Shown here one piece after another: positions 24,750 through 34,374 of a stretch of 64,000 nucleotides of DNA (positions are counted from its first letter, which is position 1; each line of letters starts with the position of its first letter). Source of the stretch: CAWGXG01 sp963826505 (GTDB lineage Bacteria > Chloroflexota > Anaerolineae > Aggregatilineales > Aggregatilineaceae); NCBI GenBank assembly GCA_963826505.1, contig CAWGXG010000008.1:1302001-1366000 (forward strand), given 5' to 3'. The position numbers were made by a program, and so were the translations under genes. The notes under the pieces are model-generated. The model was not told the DNA's origin, did no database searches, and saw only the letters and a program-made list of their open reading frames with translations.

Positions 24750-26162
24750 ATGAACGTAGTGGACCTTGCAAAGCTGCAATTTGGCGTCACGACCGTTTAC
24801 CATTTCTTCTTTGTACCCCTCACCCTGGGTTTGTCGTTGTTGACAGCCATCATGCAAACCATGTGGTATCGCACCGACGATCCCGCCTACAAACGCATGG
24901 CGAAATTCTGGGGGAAACTCTTCATTATCAACTTCGCCATGGGCGTCGTCACCGGCATTGTGCAGGAGTTCCAGTTCGGGATGAACTGGTCCGAATACGC
25001 CCGCTTCATGGGCGACATTTTCGGCGCGCCCCTGGCAATTGAGGCGCTGCTCGCGTTTTACCTGGAATCAACCTTTATCGGCGTATGGGTGTTCGGCTGG
25101 GACAAGCTGCCCAAGGGTCTGCACCTGCTGTCGATCTGGCTGGTCGCCATCGGATCGAATATTTCGGCCATCTGGATTCTGATCGCGAACTCCTTCATGC
25201 AGCAACCGGTTGGCTACAAAGAAGTGCTCGACGCGAACGGCGTCCTGACCAAGGTCGAAATGAGGAATTTCTGGGATGTGATCACCAATCCCAACGTGCA
25301 GGTCCAGTTCCCGCACGTGTTCGCCTCCGGCCTGACGACTGCCGCGTTCTTCGTGCTGGGCATCAGCGCGTGGCACCTGCTCCAAAAGAATAAGAAAAGG
25401 GATCGTGAATTCTTCGTGCGATCCGCGCGGATCGCGACCGTTTACGGGATGATCGGCATCGTGCTGGTGATCCTGGTCGGACACACCCAGGCGCAGCACA
25501 TGGTCGAAACGCAGCCAATGAAGATGGCCGCCGCCGAAGGTTTGTTCGAGGGCGAAGACCCGGCTCCATTATCTCTGATCACGATCGGAGACCTCGACCA
25601 GCGCAAAGAGGTCTTTTCGATCCGCATTCCCAAACTGCTCAGCCTGCTGTCCTACAACAAGCTCTCCGGTCGCGTGGATGGTATCAACGATTTGCAAGCC
25701 CGTTACGAGACTGAGTTCGCCGATCGCTACGGCCCAAACGCAAACTACCGTCCGCCCATCGCAGTGATTTTCTGGTCGTTCCGCGCGATGGTGGGGGCTG
25801 GCTTCCTGATGCTAGTTTTGGCGGCCATCGGACTGTATTACTCGCTTAACGACCGCCTGAGCGGCAAAAAATGGTTCCTGAAACTGCTGCCCTGGGCCAT
25901 CTTCCTGCCCTACATTGCCAACTCGGCGGGTTGGATCATGACCGAGATGGGCCGCCAACCCTGGATCGTCTTTGGCTTGCAGCGCACGCAAGACGCGGTG
26001 TCGCCCAACGTTAGCGCGGCGATGGTCGCCCTGTCACTCGTGCTCTTCACCCTGATATACGGCGTGCTCATGGGCGCAGATGTTTACCTGCTGGCGAAGT
26101 TTGGCAAACGCGCGCCATCCGAGGCTGACGCTGAAGCTGAACCCGCGCTGGCTGCTGCATAA
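24750..26162 (+). CDS. cydA: Cytochrome bd ubiquinol oxidase subunit I
   Basis: Haem-bearing subunit of the high-oxygen-affinity terminal oxidase, cytoplasmic membrane. 470 residues with nine or so membrane helices. Family landmarks: LAKLQFGVTTVYHFFFVPLT with the N-terminal haem-ligand His, the FGWDKLPKGLHLLS loop, PHVFASGLTTAAFFVLGISAWH, GHTQAQHMVETQPMKMAAAEG of the quinol-binding loop, and GWIMTEMGRQPW near the haem b595/d side. The Q-loop is the short type. ATG 24750 has AGGAGG about 10 bases upstream; the frame is open to 24681, but the extra residues are not protein-like. cydB follows 21 bases later. Confidence 0.96.
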   Translation: MNVVDLAKLQFGVTTVYHFFFVPLTLGLSLLTAIMQTMWYRTDDPAYKRMAKFWGKLFIINFAMGVVTGIVQEFQFGMNWSEYARFMGDIFGAPLAIEALLAFYLESTFIGVWVFGWDKLPKGLHLLSIWLVAIGSNISAIWILIANSFMQQPVGYKEVLDANGVLTKVEMRNFWDVITNPNVQVQFPHVFASGLTTAAFFVLGISAWHLLQKNKKRDREFFVRSARIATVYGMIGIVLVILVGHTQAQHMVETQPMKMAAAEGLFEGEDPAPLSLITIGDLDQRKEVFSIRIPKLLSLLSYNKLSGRVDGINDLQARYETEFADRYGPNANYRPPIAVIFWSFRAMVGAGFLMLVLAAIGLYYSLNDRLSGKKWFLKLLPWAIFLPYIANSAGWIMTEMGRQPWIVFGLQRTQDAVSPNVSAAMVALSLVLFTLIYGVLMGADVYLLAKFGKRAPSEADAEAEPALAAA

Positions 26163-26183
26163 TTGAGGGGGAGATAATTTACA

Positions 26184-27197
26184 ATGACTCTGAATGATCT
26201 CTGGTTTGTACTGATCTCGATCCTCTTCATCGGTTTCTTCTTCCTGGAAGGCTTCGATTATGGCGTCGGCATCCTGCTTCCCTTCCTGGGCAAAAACGAC
26301 ACAGAGCGCCGCACCATCATCAACACGATCGGCCCCGTGTGGGATGCCAACGAAGTCTGGATGATCACAGCCGGTGGCGCGATCTTTGCGGCCTTTCCGC
26401 AGTGGTATGCCACCCTGTTCAGCGGCTTCTATCTTGCACTCGTGGTGATTCTGTTGGCGCTTATTTTGCGCGGAGTCGCTTTCGAGTTCCGCAGCAAAGA
26501 CGACGATCCGCGCTGGCGCAAGACATGGGATTGGGCCATCTTCTTTGGGAGTGCGATCCCGGCGCTGTTGTGGGGTGTCGCCTTCGGCAATCTGGTCAAG
26601 GGCACGCCGATCAACGCGACCATGCATTTCACCGGCAACTTCTTCGACCTGCTCAGCCCTTACACGCTGATCTGCGGTGCGGCCGGACTGGCGGTTTTCA
26701 TTCTGCACGGCGCGATCTTCCTCAGTCTGAAGACCGATGGCTCGATCCGCGAGCGTGCCGAAGCTCTGACCCAGCAGTTGTGGCCGGTGGTGGCCGTCAT
26801 CGCGGGTGTATTGGCTGTCGCCAACTACACGTATATCGACATCTTTGACAAGATCGGGGTGAATCCGGGCATCATGCCGATTGCGTCAGCCGCCGCGCTG
26901 CTGACCGTGGGCTACTACATCCGGCAGAAGCAGTACGGTTGGGCATTCGTCTTGATGGGAGCGACGATTTTGCTCTCAGTGGCAACCTTCTTCTGGTTCA
27001 TGTATCCCAACGTCATGGTGTCCAGCACCGCCGCCGCCAACAGCCTGACCGTCGAAAGCGCTGCCGCGAGCGATACCACGCTCAAGATCATGACCGTTGT
27101 CGCGTTGGTGATGGTGCCGATTGTGCTGCTTTACCAGGGCTGGAGCTATTGGGTCTTCCGGCACCGTCTGACCGCCGGATCCAAGCTCGAATACTGA
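26184..27197 (+). CDS. cydB: Cytochrome bd ubiquinol oxidase subunit II
   Basis: 337 residues, eight predicted membrane helices, partner of CydA. The typical start is LNDLWFVLISILFIGFFFLEGFDYGVGILLPFLGK, followed by GPVWDANEVWMITAGGAIFAAFP and RGVAFEFRSK. ATG 26184 follows GAGGGGGAG. The stop is followed by a hairpin and a convergent HAD gene. With cydDC downstream, all four genes for making and assembling the bd oxidase are within 7 kb. Confidence 0.96.
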   Translation: MTLNDLWFVLISILFIGFFFLEGFDYGVGILLPFLGKNDTERRTIINTIGPVWDANEVWMITAGGAIFAAFPQWYATLFSGFYLALVVILLALILRGVAFEFRSKDDDPRWRKTWDWAIFFGSAIPALLWGVAFGNLVKGTPINATMHFTGNFFDLLSPYTLICGAAGLAVFILHGAIFLSLKTDGSIRERAEALTQQLWPVVAVIAGVLAVANYTYIDIFDKIGVNPGIMPIASAAALLTVGYYIRQKQYGWAFVLMGATILLSVATFFWFMYPNVMVSSTAAANSLTVESAAASDTTLKIMTVVALVMVPIVLLYQGWSYWVFRHRLTAGSKLEY

Positions 27198-27222
27198 TCC
27201 GCAGACTATACCTTGAATCACC

Positions 27223-27247
27223 GAGGGGGCGTTTCGAACGTCCCCTC
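27223..27247. terminator. Hairpin after cydB
   Basis: 11-bp stem GAGGGGGCGTT / AACGTCCCCTC with one G-T pair and a TCG triloop, 25 bases after the cydB stop and before the convergent HAD stop. No T-run follows, so strength as a terminator is uncertain. Confidence 0.55.
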
Positions 27248-27264
27248 AGCATAATGTGTGGAAG

Positions 27265-27897
27265 TCAGTGCAAGTCCAACACAGACGCCAAAGAGTCAAA
27301 GTCCGCGATCACGAAATCCGGCGTGGCATGTGGTGAGGGATCCGCATTGTACAAGCAGGTTTTGACCCCGGCTGCCTGCCCGGCCAGGATATCCAGATCA
27401 CGATCGCCGATCGCCAGGACGTGTTCGCGCGGCAGTTCGTGTTTCTCGATCAGTGCGAGAAATCCGGCAGGATCGGGCTTGCGTGGGTAACCTTCGCCCG
27501 CGGTCAGGCAGTCGGCAAACAACCCGCTTACCCGGTACCAATCCAACAGCGTCATCAACGACTCGCGGCCGCGGTGTGTGAAGATATAATTGCGGCCCCC
27601 GCCTTTAAGCACACGTTCGCACGCACCAATCGCGCCGGGCATAGGCGGCTGATCGCGGAAGGTCGTGCCGCGCCAGTAATAGGTTACGCGCGCTTCGAAT
27701 TCGCCGATCTCCAGGCAGTACTGTGCGGCCAGCGTGGCAATGGCCGAGGACAGTGTGTCGCGCAGCAGCGTGGAGACTTCGTACTCTTCCACACTCGCGT
27801 TAAAATCTGCGAGCGCGCGCTGAACGGCTGAAACCAGCGGCGGGTATGTGTCGAACAGTGTCCCATCGAAATCCCAAATGAGGTAATAAAAACGCAT
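27265..27897 (-). CDS. HAD-superfamily hydrolase (phosphoglycolate phosphatase-like)
   Basis: 210 residues, soluble. HAD motif I is YYLIWDFDGTLFDTYPP with the nucleophile Asp9 and acid Asp11. Motif II is YIFTHRGRES (Thr), motif III contains RKPDPAGF (Lys), and motif IV is AIGDRDLDILAG. The small alpha-helical cap after motif I is of the phosphoglycolate phosphatase/beta-phosphoglucomutase type. It lies on the opposite strand between cydB and cydD, so it is not part of that operon. Substrate unknown. Confidence 0.88.
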   Translation of the reverse strand: MRFYYLIWDFDGTLFDTYPPLVSAVQRALADFNASVEEYEVSTLLRDTLSSAIATLAAQYCLEIGEFEARVTYYWRGTTFRDQPPMPGAIGACERVLKGGGRNYIFTHRGRESLMTLLDWYRVSGLFADCLTAGEGYPRKPDPAGFLALIEKHELPREHVLAIGDRDLDILAGQAAGVKTCLYNADPSPHATPDFVIADFDSLASVLDLH

Positions 27898-27976
27898 TGT
27901 TTCTCCCGGAACGTAGCAATAACATCACAATTGTACCTCGTTTCTTCAAGAATACACGAGTCACCATGGGCCGCCG

Positions 27977-29707
27977 ATGAATCTTGACCACCGCCTGCTC
28001 GACCCGATCCGCCCGGTACGTACAGGGCTGGCCGCGTCCGTTGGGCTGGGATTGCTGGCCGGGCTGCTGCTCGTGGCGCAAGCGTACCTGTTAAGTCACG
28101 TCGTCAGTCGGGTATTTCTGCATGGCGCCGATCTTCACGCGGTACGGGATCTGCTGGTTGGGCTGGCGATCATCGCTGTTATGCGGGCAACCACGCTGTG
28201 GGCCAGCGAAGTCATCGCGCACGAGGTAGCGTCGCATATCAAAACCAGCCTGCGGGACCGCCTGTTCGCGCACCTGGCCGCCCTCGGACCCGCGTACACA
28301 CGCGGCGAGCGCAGCGGCGAGCTGGCGAACACCGCCGTCGAGGGCGTCGAAACGTTGGACGCCTATTTCAGCCAGTACATTCCTCAACTGGCGCTGTCCG
28401 CGTTGGTCCCGTTGACGATGCTGGTGGTGGTCTTTCCGCTCGATCTGCTGTCGGGCGTGGTTCTGCTGCTGACGGCACCGCTGATCCCGTTCTTCATGGT
28501 GCTGATCGGCAGTCTGGCCGCCGCCCAATCACGCCGCCAATGGGCGCAGCTCAGCCGTTTAAGTGCGCATTTTCTCGACGTGTTGCAAGGGCTAACGGCG
28601 CTCAAGCTGTTCGGGCGCAGCCGAGAGCAGGCCGCCACGATTGCTCACATCAGCGATCAGTTCCGTGACGCCACCATGAGCACGCTGCGCATCGCATTCC
28701 TGTCGGCGTTGGCGCTTGAGCTGCTCTCGACGGTCAGCACAGCGCTAATCGCGGTCGAGATCGGGCTGCGCCTGCTCTATGCCAAGATGAGCTTCGACGA
28801 GGCGTTTTTCATCCTGATTCTCGCGCCGGAATATTACCTGCCGCTGCGCCAGCTTGGCGCGCGTTTTCACGCTGGCGTTTCCGGCGTGACGGCGGCTCAA
28901 CGCATTTTCGCCGTATTGGACACTCCATTGCCAGATTGCGCGCCCGCTGCCGGAGGCCAAATTCCCGCGCCGCCCTTCACAATCGCGTTCGAGGATGTGC
29001 ACTACGCGTACGATGACGGCCAGCGCCCTGCCCTGAATGGCCTCACGTTCACGATCTGGCCCGGCGAAAAAGTCGCGCTGGTAGGATCGAGCGGGTCCGG
29101 CAAGAGCACGACCGCGCAGCTTGTGCTGCGTTTCATCGCCGCCACCGGAGGGCACATCAACGTGAATGGCGGCGATCTGTGCGCCATTCCGCCTGACGCG
29201 TGGCGCAAGCAGATTGCCTGGGTGCCACAGCGTCCATACCTGTTCAACGCCAGCGCCGCCGAGAATATCCGGCTCGCCCGACCTGATGCGCCACTGGATG
29301 ATGTGATTCGCGCCGCACATCAGGCTCATGCCGACGACTTCATCCGCGCGTTGCCGGACGGATACGACACAATCCTGGGCGAGCGCGGCGCGCGTCTCAG
29401 CGGAGGACAGGCGCAGCGGGTGGCTTTGGCCCGCGCTTTCCTGAAAGACGCGCCGCTGCTAATTCTGGACGAAGCCACCGCCAATCTCGATCCCGAAACC
29501 GAGGGCCACATTCAAGCCGCGCTGGCGGAACTGCTGCGCGGACGCACTGCCTTGATCATCGCGCACCGTCTCGCCACGGTGATCGACGCCGATCGCGTTG
29601 TCGTGCTGGACACTGGCCGCGTCGCCCAGATCGGCACCCACTCCGAACTGGTCACGCAGCCGGGACCGTATCGTGCGCTCGTCACCGCGCAAGGGGCGGA
29701 TCAATGA
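27977..29707 (+). CDS. cydD: ABC transporter for cytochrome bd assembly, subunit CydD
   Basis: 576 residues: six membrane helices (about 20-310) and an ATP-binding domain. Walker A is GSSGSGKSTTAQ, the Q-loop is in AWVPQRPYLF, the signature is LSGGQAQRVALARA and Walker B is PLLILDEATANLDPE. CydDC is needed for functional bd oxidase; the E. coli complex has been linked to thiol export and haem handling. ATG 27977. The stop overlaps the CydC start by four bases (ATGA), so the two are translationally coupled. Confidence 0.93.
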   Translation: MNLDHRLLDPIRPVRTGLAASVGLGLLAGLLLVAQAYLLSHVVSRVFLHGADLHAVRDLLVGLAIIAVMRATTLWASEVIAHEVASHIKTSLRDRLFAHLAALGPAYTRGERSGELANTAVEGVETLDAYFSQYIPQLALSALVPLTMLVVVFPLDLLSGVVLLLTAPLIPFFMVLIGSLAAAQSRRQWAQLSRLSAHFLDVLQGLTALKLFGRSREQAATIAHISDQFRDATMSTLRIAFLSALALELLSTVSTALIAVEIGLRLLYAKMSFDEAFFILILAPEYYLPLRQLGARFHAGVSGVTAAQRIFAVLDTPLPDCAPAAGGQIPAPPFTIAFEDVHYAYDDGQRPALNGLTFTIWPGEKVALVGSSGSGKSTTAQLVLRFIAATGGHINVNGGDLCAIPPDAWRKQIAWVPQRPYLFNASAAENIRLARPDAPLDDVIRAAHQAHADDFIRALPDGYDTILGERGARLSGGQAQRVALARAFLKDAPLLILDEATANLDPETEGHIQAALAELLRGRTALIIAHRLATVIDADRVVVLDTGRVAQIGTHSELVTQPGPYRALVTAQGADQ

Positions 29708-31479
29708 CGGATGGCACGCTGCGCCGCCTGTTGGGCATCGCCGCGCCCTTTCGCTGGTGGATGGCGCTGTCGGCGCTGTTAGGTTTTCTGACGATCGCCA
29801 GCAGCATCGGCCTGATGTCCGCCGCCGCGTGGATCATCGCCAGCGCTGCGCTTCATCCCGCGATCGGAACGTTGAACGTGGCGATCGTTGGTGTGCGCTT
29901 CTTCGGCATCACGCGCGGACTCTTGCGTTACGCGGAGCGCTACGTTTCGCATCAAACGACATTCCGTCTGCTGTCTCGGCTGCGCGTCTGGTTTTACCAG
30001 GGCATCGAGCCGCTGGCGCCCGCACGGCTGACAGATCGACATTCCGGCGATTTGCTGGCGCGGGCTGTCGCCGACATCGACACGCTGGAAAACTTCTACC
30101 TGCGCGTGATCGCACCGCCTGCCGTGGCTGTGTTGGTCACGCTGCTGATGGTGGTCTTCCTGGGCGCGACTGATCTACGGCTGGCAATGGCGCTGGTCGT
30201 TTGCCTGGCGCTGGCAGGCATCGGCGTGCCACTAATGACAAGTTGGCTGGCCCGTGGAACAGGCCACTGTTTGGTGACTACGCGAAGCGCGCTGACTGCC
30301 ACCCTGCTCGACGGCGTGCAGGGTATGGCCGATCTCACGCTGTCCGGCGCACTGGATCGGCAACGGACGCGCGTCGCCGATCTGAGCCGGGATTACGCCG
30401 CCCTCAACCGCCGCATGGCGCGCGCCGCCGCCCTGAATAGCGCCCTGATCAGCGTCATTACCAGCACGGCGGTCCTGCTGACGCTTGTGATCGCCATTCC
30501 GCGCGTGAACAGCGGACAGATCGAAGGCGTGTTGCTGGCGGTGTTTGTGCTGGCGACACTCAGCAGCTTCGAGGCCGTCGCTCCACTGCCCGCCGCTTTC
30601 CAACACCTGGGCGCCAGTCTGACCGCCGCGCGCCGTCTATTCGAGCTTGTCGACACGCCGCCCGCCGTGTGCGATCCGCTGGACTCCGCGCCACCGCCCG
30701 CGATCACGACCCCCACGAGTGGCAGCCCGCTGTTGGTGGTACGCGATCTGCGGTTTCGTTACGCGCCGGACCTGCCGCCCGCCCTGGACGGGATCAGCTT
30801 AGCGCTGCGTCCAGGCGAAACGTTGGCCGTCGTCGGCAGCAGCGGCGCGGGCAAATCCACACTGGCAAACGTGCTGCTGCGCTTTTGGGACGTCGAACCC
30901 GGCGCGATCACACTGGCCGGGTACGATCTGCGCGCCTATTCGGGCGACGCGGCGCGCGCGTGGTTCAGCGTGGTCAGCCAGAGTACGACATTGTTCAACG
31001 GCACCATCCGTGACAACCTGCTGCTGGCCCGCCCCGGCGCCTCCGAAACGGATCTCATGCAGGCTGCCCAGCGTGCTCAACTTCACAGCTTCGTGCAGAC
31101 GCTGCCCCAGGGGTACGACACCTGGATCGGCGAGCAGGGCATGCGCCTGAGTGGCGGCGAACGCCAGCGCATCGCGATCGCGCGGGCCGTGCTCAAGGAT
31201 GCGCCCATCCTCATCCTCGATGAAGCTACCGCCAATCTTGACGCCATAACCGGGCGCGCCGTGCTCGATACCGTCTTCAGCGCGTTAGCCGACCGCGCCA
31301 CCTTGTTGATCACGCACGATATGACCGGGTTGGAACGTGCCGACCGGGTGCTGGTTCTACAGGCGGGCCGGATCGTCGAACAGGGCACGCACGCCGATCT
31401 GCTCCAAATCGATGGCATATATCGCCGCCTGTGGACACTCCAGCACGCCGCCCTCCGCGATGTAGAGTCCCGGATTTGA
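29704..31479 (+). CDS. cydC: ABC transporter for cytochrome bd assembly, subunit CydC
   Basis: 591 residues, with the same transmembrane-plus-ATPase layout as CydD. Early helices MALSALLGFLTIASSIGLMSAAAW are characteristic of CydC. Walker A is GSSGAGKSTLANVLL, the Q-loop is FSVVSQSTTLFN, the signature is LSGGERQRIAIARAVL and Walker B is ILILDEATANLDAI, followed by the H-loop THDMTGLE. It forms the heterodimer with CydD immediately upstream. Start ATG 29704 lies within the cydD stop. Confidence 0.93.
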   Translation: MTDGTLRRLLGIAAPFRWWMALSALLGFLTIASSIGLMSAAAWIIASAALHPAIGTLNVAIVGVRFFGITRGLLRYAERYVSHQTTFRLLSRLRVWFYQGIEPLAPARLTDRHSGDLLARAVADIDTLENFYLRVIAPPAVAVLVTLLMVVFLGATDLRLAMALVVCLALAGIGVPLMTSWLARGTGHCLVTTRSALTATLLDGVQGMADLTLSGALDRQRTRVADLSRDYAALNRRMARAAALNSALISVITSTAVLLTLVIAIPRVNSGQIEGVLLAVFVLATLSSFEAVAPLPAAFQHLGASLTAARRLFELVDTPPAVCDPLDSAPPPAITTPTSGSPLLVVRDLRFRYAPDLPPALDGISLALRPGETLAVVGSSGAGKSTLANVLLRFWDVEPGAITLAGYDLRAYSGDAARAWFSVVSQSTTLFNGTIRDNLLLARPGASETDLMQAAQRAQLHSFVQTLPQGYDTWIGEQGMRLSGGERQRIAIARAVLKDAPILILDEATANLDAITGRAVLDTVFSALADRATLLITHDMTGLERADRVLVLQAGRIVEQGTHADLLQIDGIYRRLWTLQHAALRDVESRI

Positions 31480-31509
31480 TGGATTTTCTATACGGCGTTT
31501 ACGTTCTTC

Positions 31510-31538
31510 TTGCACAGCCGGATTAGAGTCTATGTAAT
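31510..31538 (+). promoter_or_regulatory. Possible promoter of hsp20
   Basis: TTGCAC (31510-31515), 17-base spacer, TGTAAT (31533-31538), about 55 bases before ATG 31593. The -35 match is poor. No CIRCE-type inverted repeat is seen. Confidence 0.4.
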
Positions 31539-31592
31539 GCATGAAACTGCGATTGGGAAGCAACAGCAACAGTGTCATGGGAGGTCTTGACT

Positions 31593-32036
31593 ATGTCCAA
31601 ATCCATTTCCCGTTGGGACCCGCTGCGTGACATGATCACCATGCGTCAGGCCATGGACCGCATGCTCGACGAAGCCTTCACGCGCGGCTCGGAAACGCAC
31701 GGCACAGGGGCGTGGCTGCTGCCCATGGATGCCTACATCACCGACGAAGCGATCGTGATTCGCGCCGATGTGCCCGGCATCACCGCCGACGAGCTTCAGA
31801 TCACGCTGGAAGGCGATACACTCACCATCAAGGGTGACATCAAGCGCGATCAGGACGAGAACCGGAAGTACGTTCTCATCGAACGCCCGACCGGCAGATT
31901 TGAGCGCACACTGAATGTCAACACGCCGATCGATCACGAACACGTCGAGGCGCAGTTCAAAGACGGCGTGCTGACTCTGACCCTGCCCAAAGCCGAGGCC
32001 ATCAAGCCGCGCCAGATCAGCGTCAAGTCCGGGTAA
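31593..32036 (+). CDS. Hsp20/alpha-crystallin small heat shock protein
   Basis: 147 residues. ATP-independent holdase that binds unfolding proteins as oligomers. An N-terminal region, MSKSISRWDPLRDMITMRQAMDRM, is followed by the alpha-crystallin domain (about 45-140) with DAYITDEAIVIRADVPGI, LTIKGDIKRD and the conserved GVLTLTLPKAE motif. The C-terminus carries KPRQISVK, a slightly diverged I-x-I/V oligomer anchor. Start ATG 31593 has GGGAGG about 10 bases upstream; an in-frame ATG-like start further up at 31572 is less likely. Followed by a strong terminator. Confidence 0.93.
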   Translation: MSKSISRWDPLRDMITMRQAMDRMLDEAFTRGSETHGTGAWLLPMDAYITDEAIVIRADVPGITADELQITLEGDTLTIKGDIKRDQDENRKYVLIERPTGRFERTLNVNTPIDHEHVEAQFKDGVLTLTLPKAEAIKPRQISVKSG

Positions 32037-32082
32037 GCATGCGCCGGGCATGGTCCGGCAGATTATTCATTTCGTGACACAC

Positions 32083-32130
32083 CCCGCCGCCCGACGGTAT
32101 TTCCCCCTACCGTTGGACGGCGGGTTATTC
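32083..32130 (+). terminator. Terminator after hsp20
   Basis: Two 17-base arms (32083-32099 and 32108-32124) pair with one mismatch and one G-T pair around an 8-base loop, followed by TTATTC. This is a long, stable hairpin 46 bases after the stop. Confidence 0.72.
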
Positions 32131-32222
32131 GTGTTCCCCCAGAAGTACGCTGTCGCCGCGCGCACACTCCCGGTACAATACAAAGCGTAACGGCTCACCT
32201 GCCTGACTTGTGGAGGACAGCC

Positions 32223-34322
32223 ATGCGACGCCTGTATGTGTGTGCCCTACTTCTGACTGTAATCGCGCTGGCCCTGGCAGCTTGCGGTGGCAAAGACAAA
32301 ACGCCGCCCCCGCCATCCGCGACGCCTGTGCCCAGCGTGGCCCCCACGCTGACCCCTTCGGCCACGCCGACGCCGCTGCCCACACCCCTGCCAGCATCCA
32401 GCGTTGATCCGCTCGCGCGGGCACAGATTCGCGTCGTACAGGCCAGCCCAGACCTACCACCGGTCAACATTTATCTTGACGGAGCCAACATCGGACGCGG
32501 TCTTGTTCCGGGCAGTTACCTCACGAACCCGCTGTCATATCAGGCTGGCAATTACTTACTGCGCGTCGTGCCCGCCGGGGAAAATCCCGACACCGCGCCA
32601 CGCCTCTTGGAACAACGCATCATGTTGATCGAAGGCCACAGCCTCATCGCGATAGTCGCGGGCCCGGCCAACAATCTGCGCCTGCTGATAGCCGATGAAT
32701 CGCTCGATCCATTATCTGCGGGGATGGCCCGTCTGACCGTGATCCAGGCGCTGCCCGATGCGTCGTCCGTCGACGTGCAAGAACAAGGGCGCAGCGTATT
32801 CTCTGGCCTGACCTACGGAGGCGCTGGCGGCCCAGAAGTACTTGCCGAAGGCGATCATTCCTTGATGCTGGTTGGCCTGGCGTCGCCGTTCTCTTTCGAT
32901 CTGCCTCTGACAGCCCGCTACACGTACACCGTCGTGCTCTTTCCCGGAGAAGACGGCACTGTACGCACGATCAATTTCCGCAGCCGGGTCAAAGATCAAA
33001 CCCGCGTGCGCATCATTAACGCCTCGCCAGACTCTCCGCCTTTTGATGTGACCCTGGACAACACGCTCGTCGCTGGGCCAATGGGCTATCACGGCGTCAG
33101 TGCCTGGACCACTTTTCCCTCGCTCGGCTACACGCTCCAACTGCGGCCAGCAGGCGAACCAGACGCCTCACCCACGCTGGAGAAACAAATCGCGCTGATC
33201 CCGAATGCAGCGCTGGATATTCTGATCTATGGCACGGCCGACCAACTGCGCGTGACGACCTTCGAAGAAGACCTCTCGCCTACCGCCGACGGCAGCACGC
33301 GGTTCGTGTTTGTGCTGACCGCACCCGATGTGCTTCAGACCAGCATCCGCACGCAGACGGACGCCGATATTGGGCTGCGCCCGATCTCACAGGGGAACGC
33401 CTCGCGCCCGCTCGATTACTCCGCAGGTCGAGAGACATTTGTGTTCGAGTCCGGCAGCGGCAGCAGCCTTCAAGAGATCGGCAGGCTGTCCGACGCGCAG
33501 TGGGATGCGGGTTACGCCTACGCCATTGTCATCACCGGGGATCCCGGTGAGCCGCCCATGATCCTGCGCACGGGTACAGGTACCACGGGCCAACCTGCCG
33601 CGATTGAATCGTCGTCCGGTGCCGGAGGCCAGACCGCGTTCAAACTGCGCGTGGTTAACACGCTGCCGGATATATCAGCAATCGACGTCGCTTTCGACGG
33701 CACGCTGACTTTCGAGCGCGTAGAAACGGCCACGTCCAGCTTGTATCACACTTTTGATGCTGCGCCGCACGCGCTCACAGTCCGCCAGAATCCCGGAGGA
33801 ACCGTCCTGCTCGACGAACCGCTCACGCTTCCGCCGGTAACCTACCCCGGGCAATTGGTGATCTTCGTCCTGCGCAACGAGGGCATCATAAGCACGGCGA
33901 TTGGGCTGGACATCCCCACTATCATTCCCGGCGGACAGGCGCTTGTGCGGGTCTTTAACTTCTGGAGCACAGCCAACGCGATCAACGTGGATTACCTGCC
34001 CGGTGAAGCCGCGTTCGCGCCGCCAACCGAGGTGCCCGACACCGCACCGCCCACTGCGACACCCAATCCGGAAGACACGCCGACCCCACCCGGCCCGGCC
34101 GTAGTCCATCTCGCACAGGCCCTGAGCTATCTGATCGCTTCGGACTCCGTCGCCATTCCGTCCGGCCCTGGCTCGCTGCGGGTCGTGGATGCCGCAACAC
34201 GTCACGAGATCACGACAATGTCGGTCAATCCGGAACCAAACACAACCGTCGATTTCGTCTTCATGCCCGATACGAGCGGCCTGGGGATAACGCTCACCGT
34301 TATTCCTCGTCCAAACAAGTGA
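32223..34322 (+). CDS. Lipoprotein with repeated DUF4397 domains
   Basis: 699 residues. A lipoprotein signal (MRRLYVCALLLTVIALALAA) ends in the lipobox LAAC with Cys21, then a Pro/Thr/Ser-rich linker (27-58). At least four DUF4397-like units follow: near 65-150 (VVQASPDLPPVNIYLDG), 168-245 (VIQALPDASSVDVQ), 260-345 (IINASPDSPPFDVTLDN) and 475-560 (VVNTLPDISAIDVAFDG). A second TP-rich linker lies near residue 610. The repeated (N/Q)-x-PD-x-x-x-(I/V)-D core is the family hallmark. It is anchored to the outer face of the membrane. Function unknown. ATG 32223 has GGAGG 8 bases upstream. It is the second DUF4397 protein in the window. Confidence 0.88.
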   Translation: MRRLYVCALLLTVIALALAACGGKDKTPPPPSATPVPSVAPTLTPSATPTPLPTPLPASSVDPLARAQIRVVQASPDLPPVNIYLDGANIGRGLVPGSYLTNPLSYQAGNYLLRVVPAGENPDTAPRLLEQRIMLIEGHSLIAIVAGPANNLRLLIADESLDPLSAGMARLTVIQALPDASSVDVQEQGRSVFSGLTYGGAGGPEVLAEGDHSLMLVGLASPFSFDLPLTARYTYTVVLFPGEDGTVRTINFRSRVKDQTRVRIINASPDSPPFDVTLDNTLVAGPMGYHGVSAWTTFPSLGYTLQLRPAGEPDASPTLEKQIALIPNAALDILIYGTADQLRVTTFEEDLSPTADGSTRFVFVLTAPDVLQTSIRTQTDADIGLRPISQGNASRPLDYSAGRETFVFESGSGSSLQEIGRLSDAQWDAGYAYAIVITGDPGEPPMILRTGTGTTGQPAAIESSSGAGGQTAFKLRVVNTLPDISAIDVAFDGTLTFERVETATSSLYHTFDAAPHALTVRQNPGGTVLLDEPLTLPPVTYPGQLVIFVLRNEGIISTAIGLDIPTIIPGGQALVRVFNFWSTANAINVDYLPGEAAFAPPTEVPDTAPPTATPNPEDTPTPPGPAVVHLAQALSYLIASDSVAIPSGPGSLRVVDAATRHEITTMSVNPEPNTTVDFVFMPDTSGLGITLTVIPRPNK

Positions 34323-34365
34323 TCGGGCGCGGGACCGCACGGCGGCTTGTGCCCCGCGTTAGAGG

Positions 34366-34374
34366 TGCTATAAT
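34366..34374 (+). promoter_or_regulatory. Extended -10 promoter of the GDP-rhamnose genes
   Basis: TGC-TATAAT, a perfect -10 with TGn extension, about 80 bases before GTG 34455. A weak TTGTGC lies 16 bases before the -10. Confidence 0.55.
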
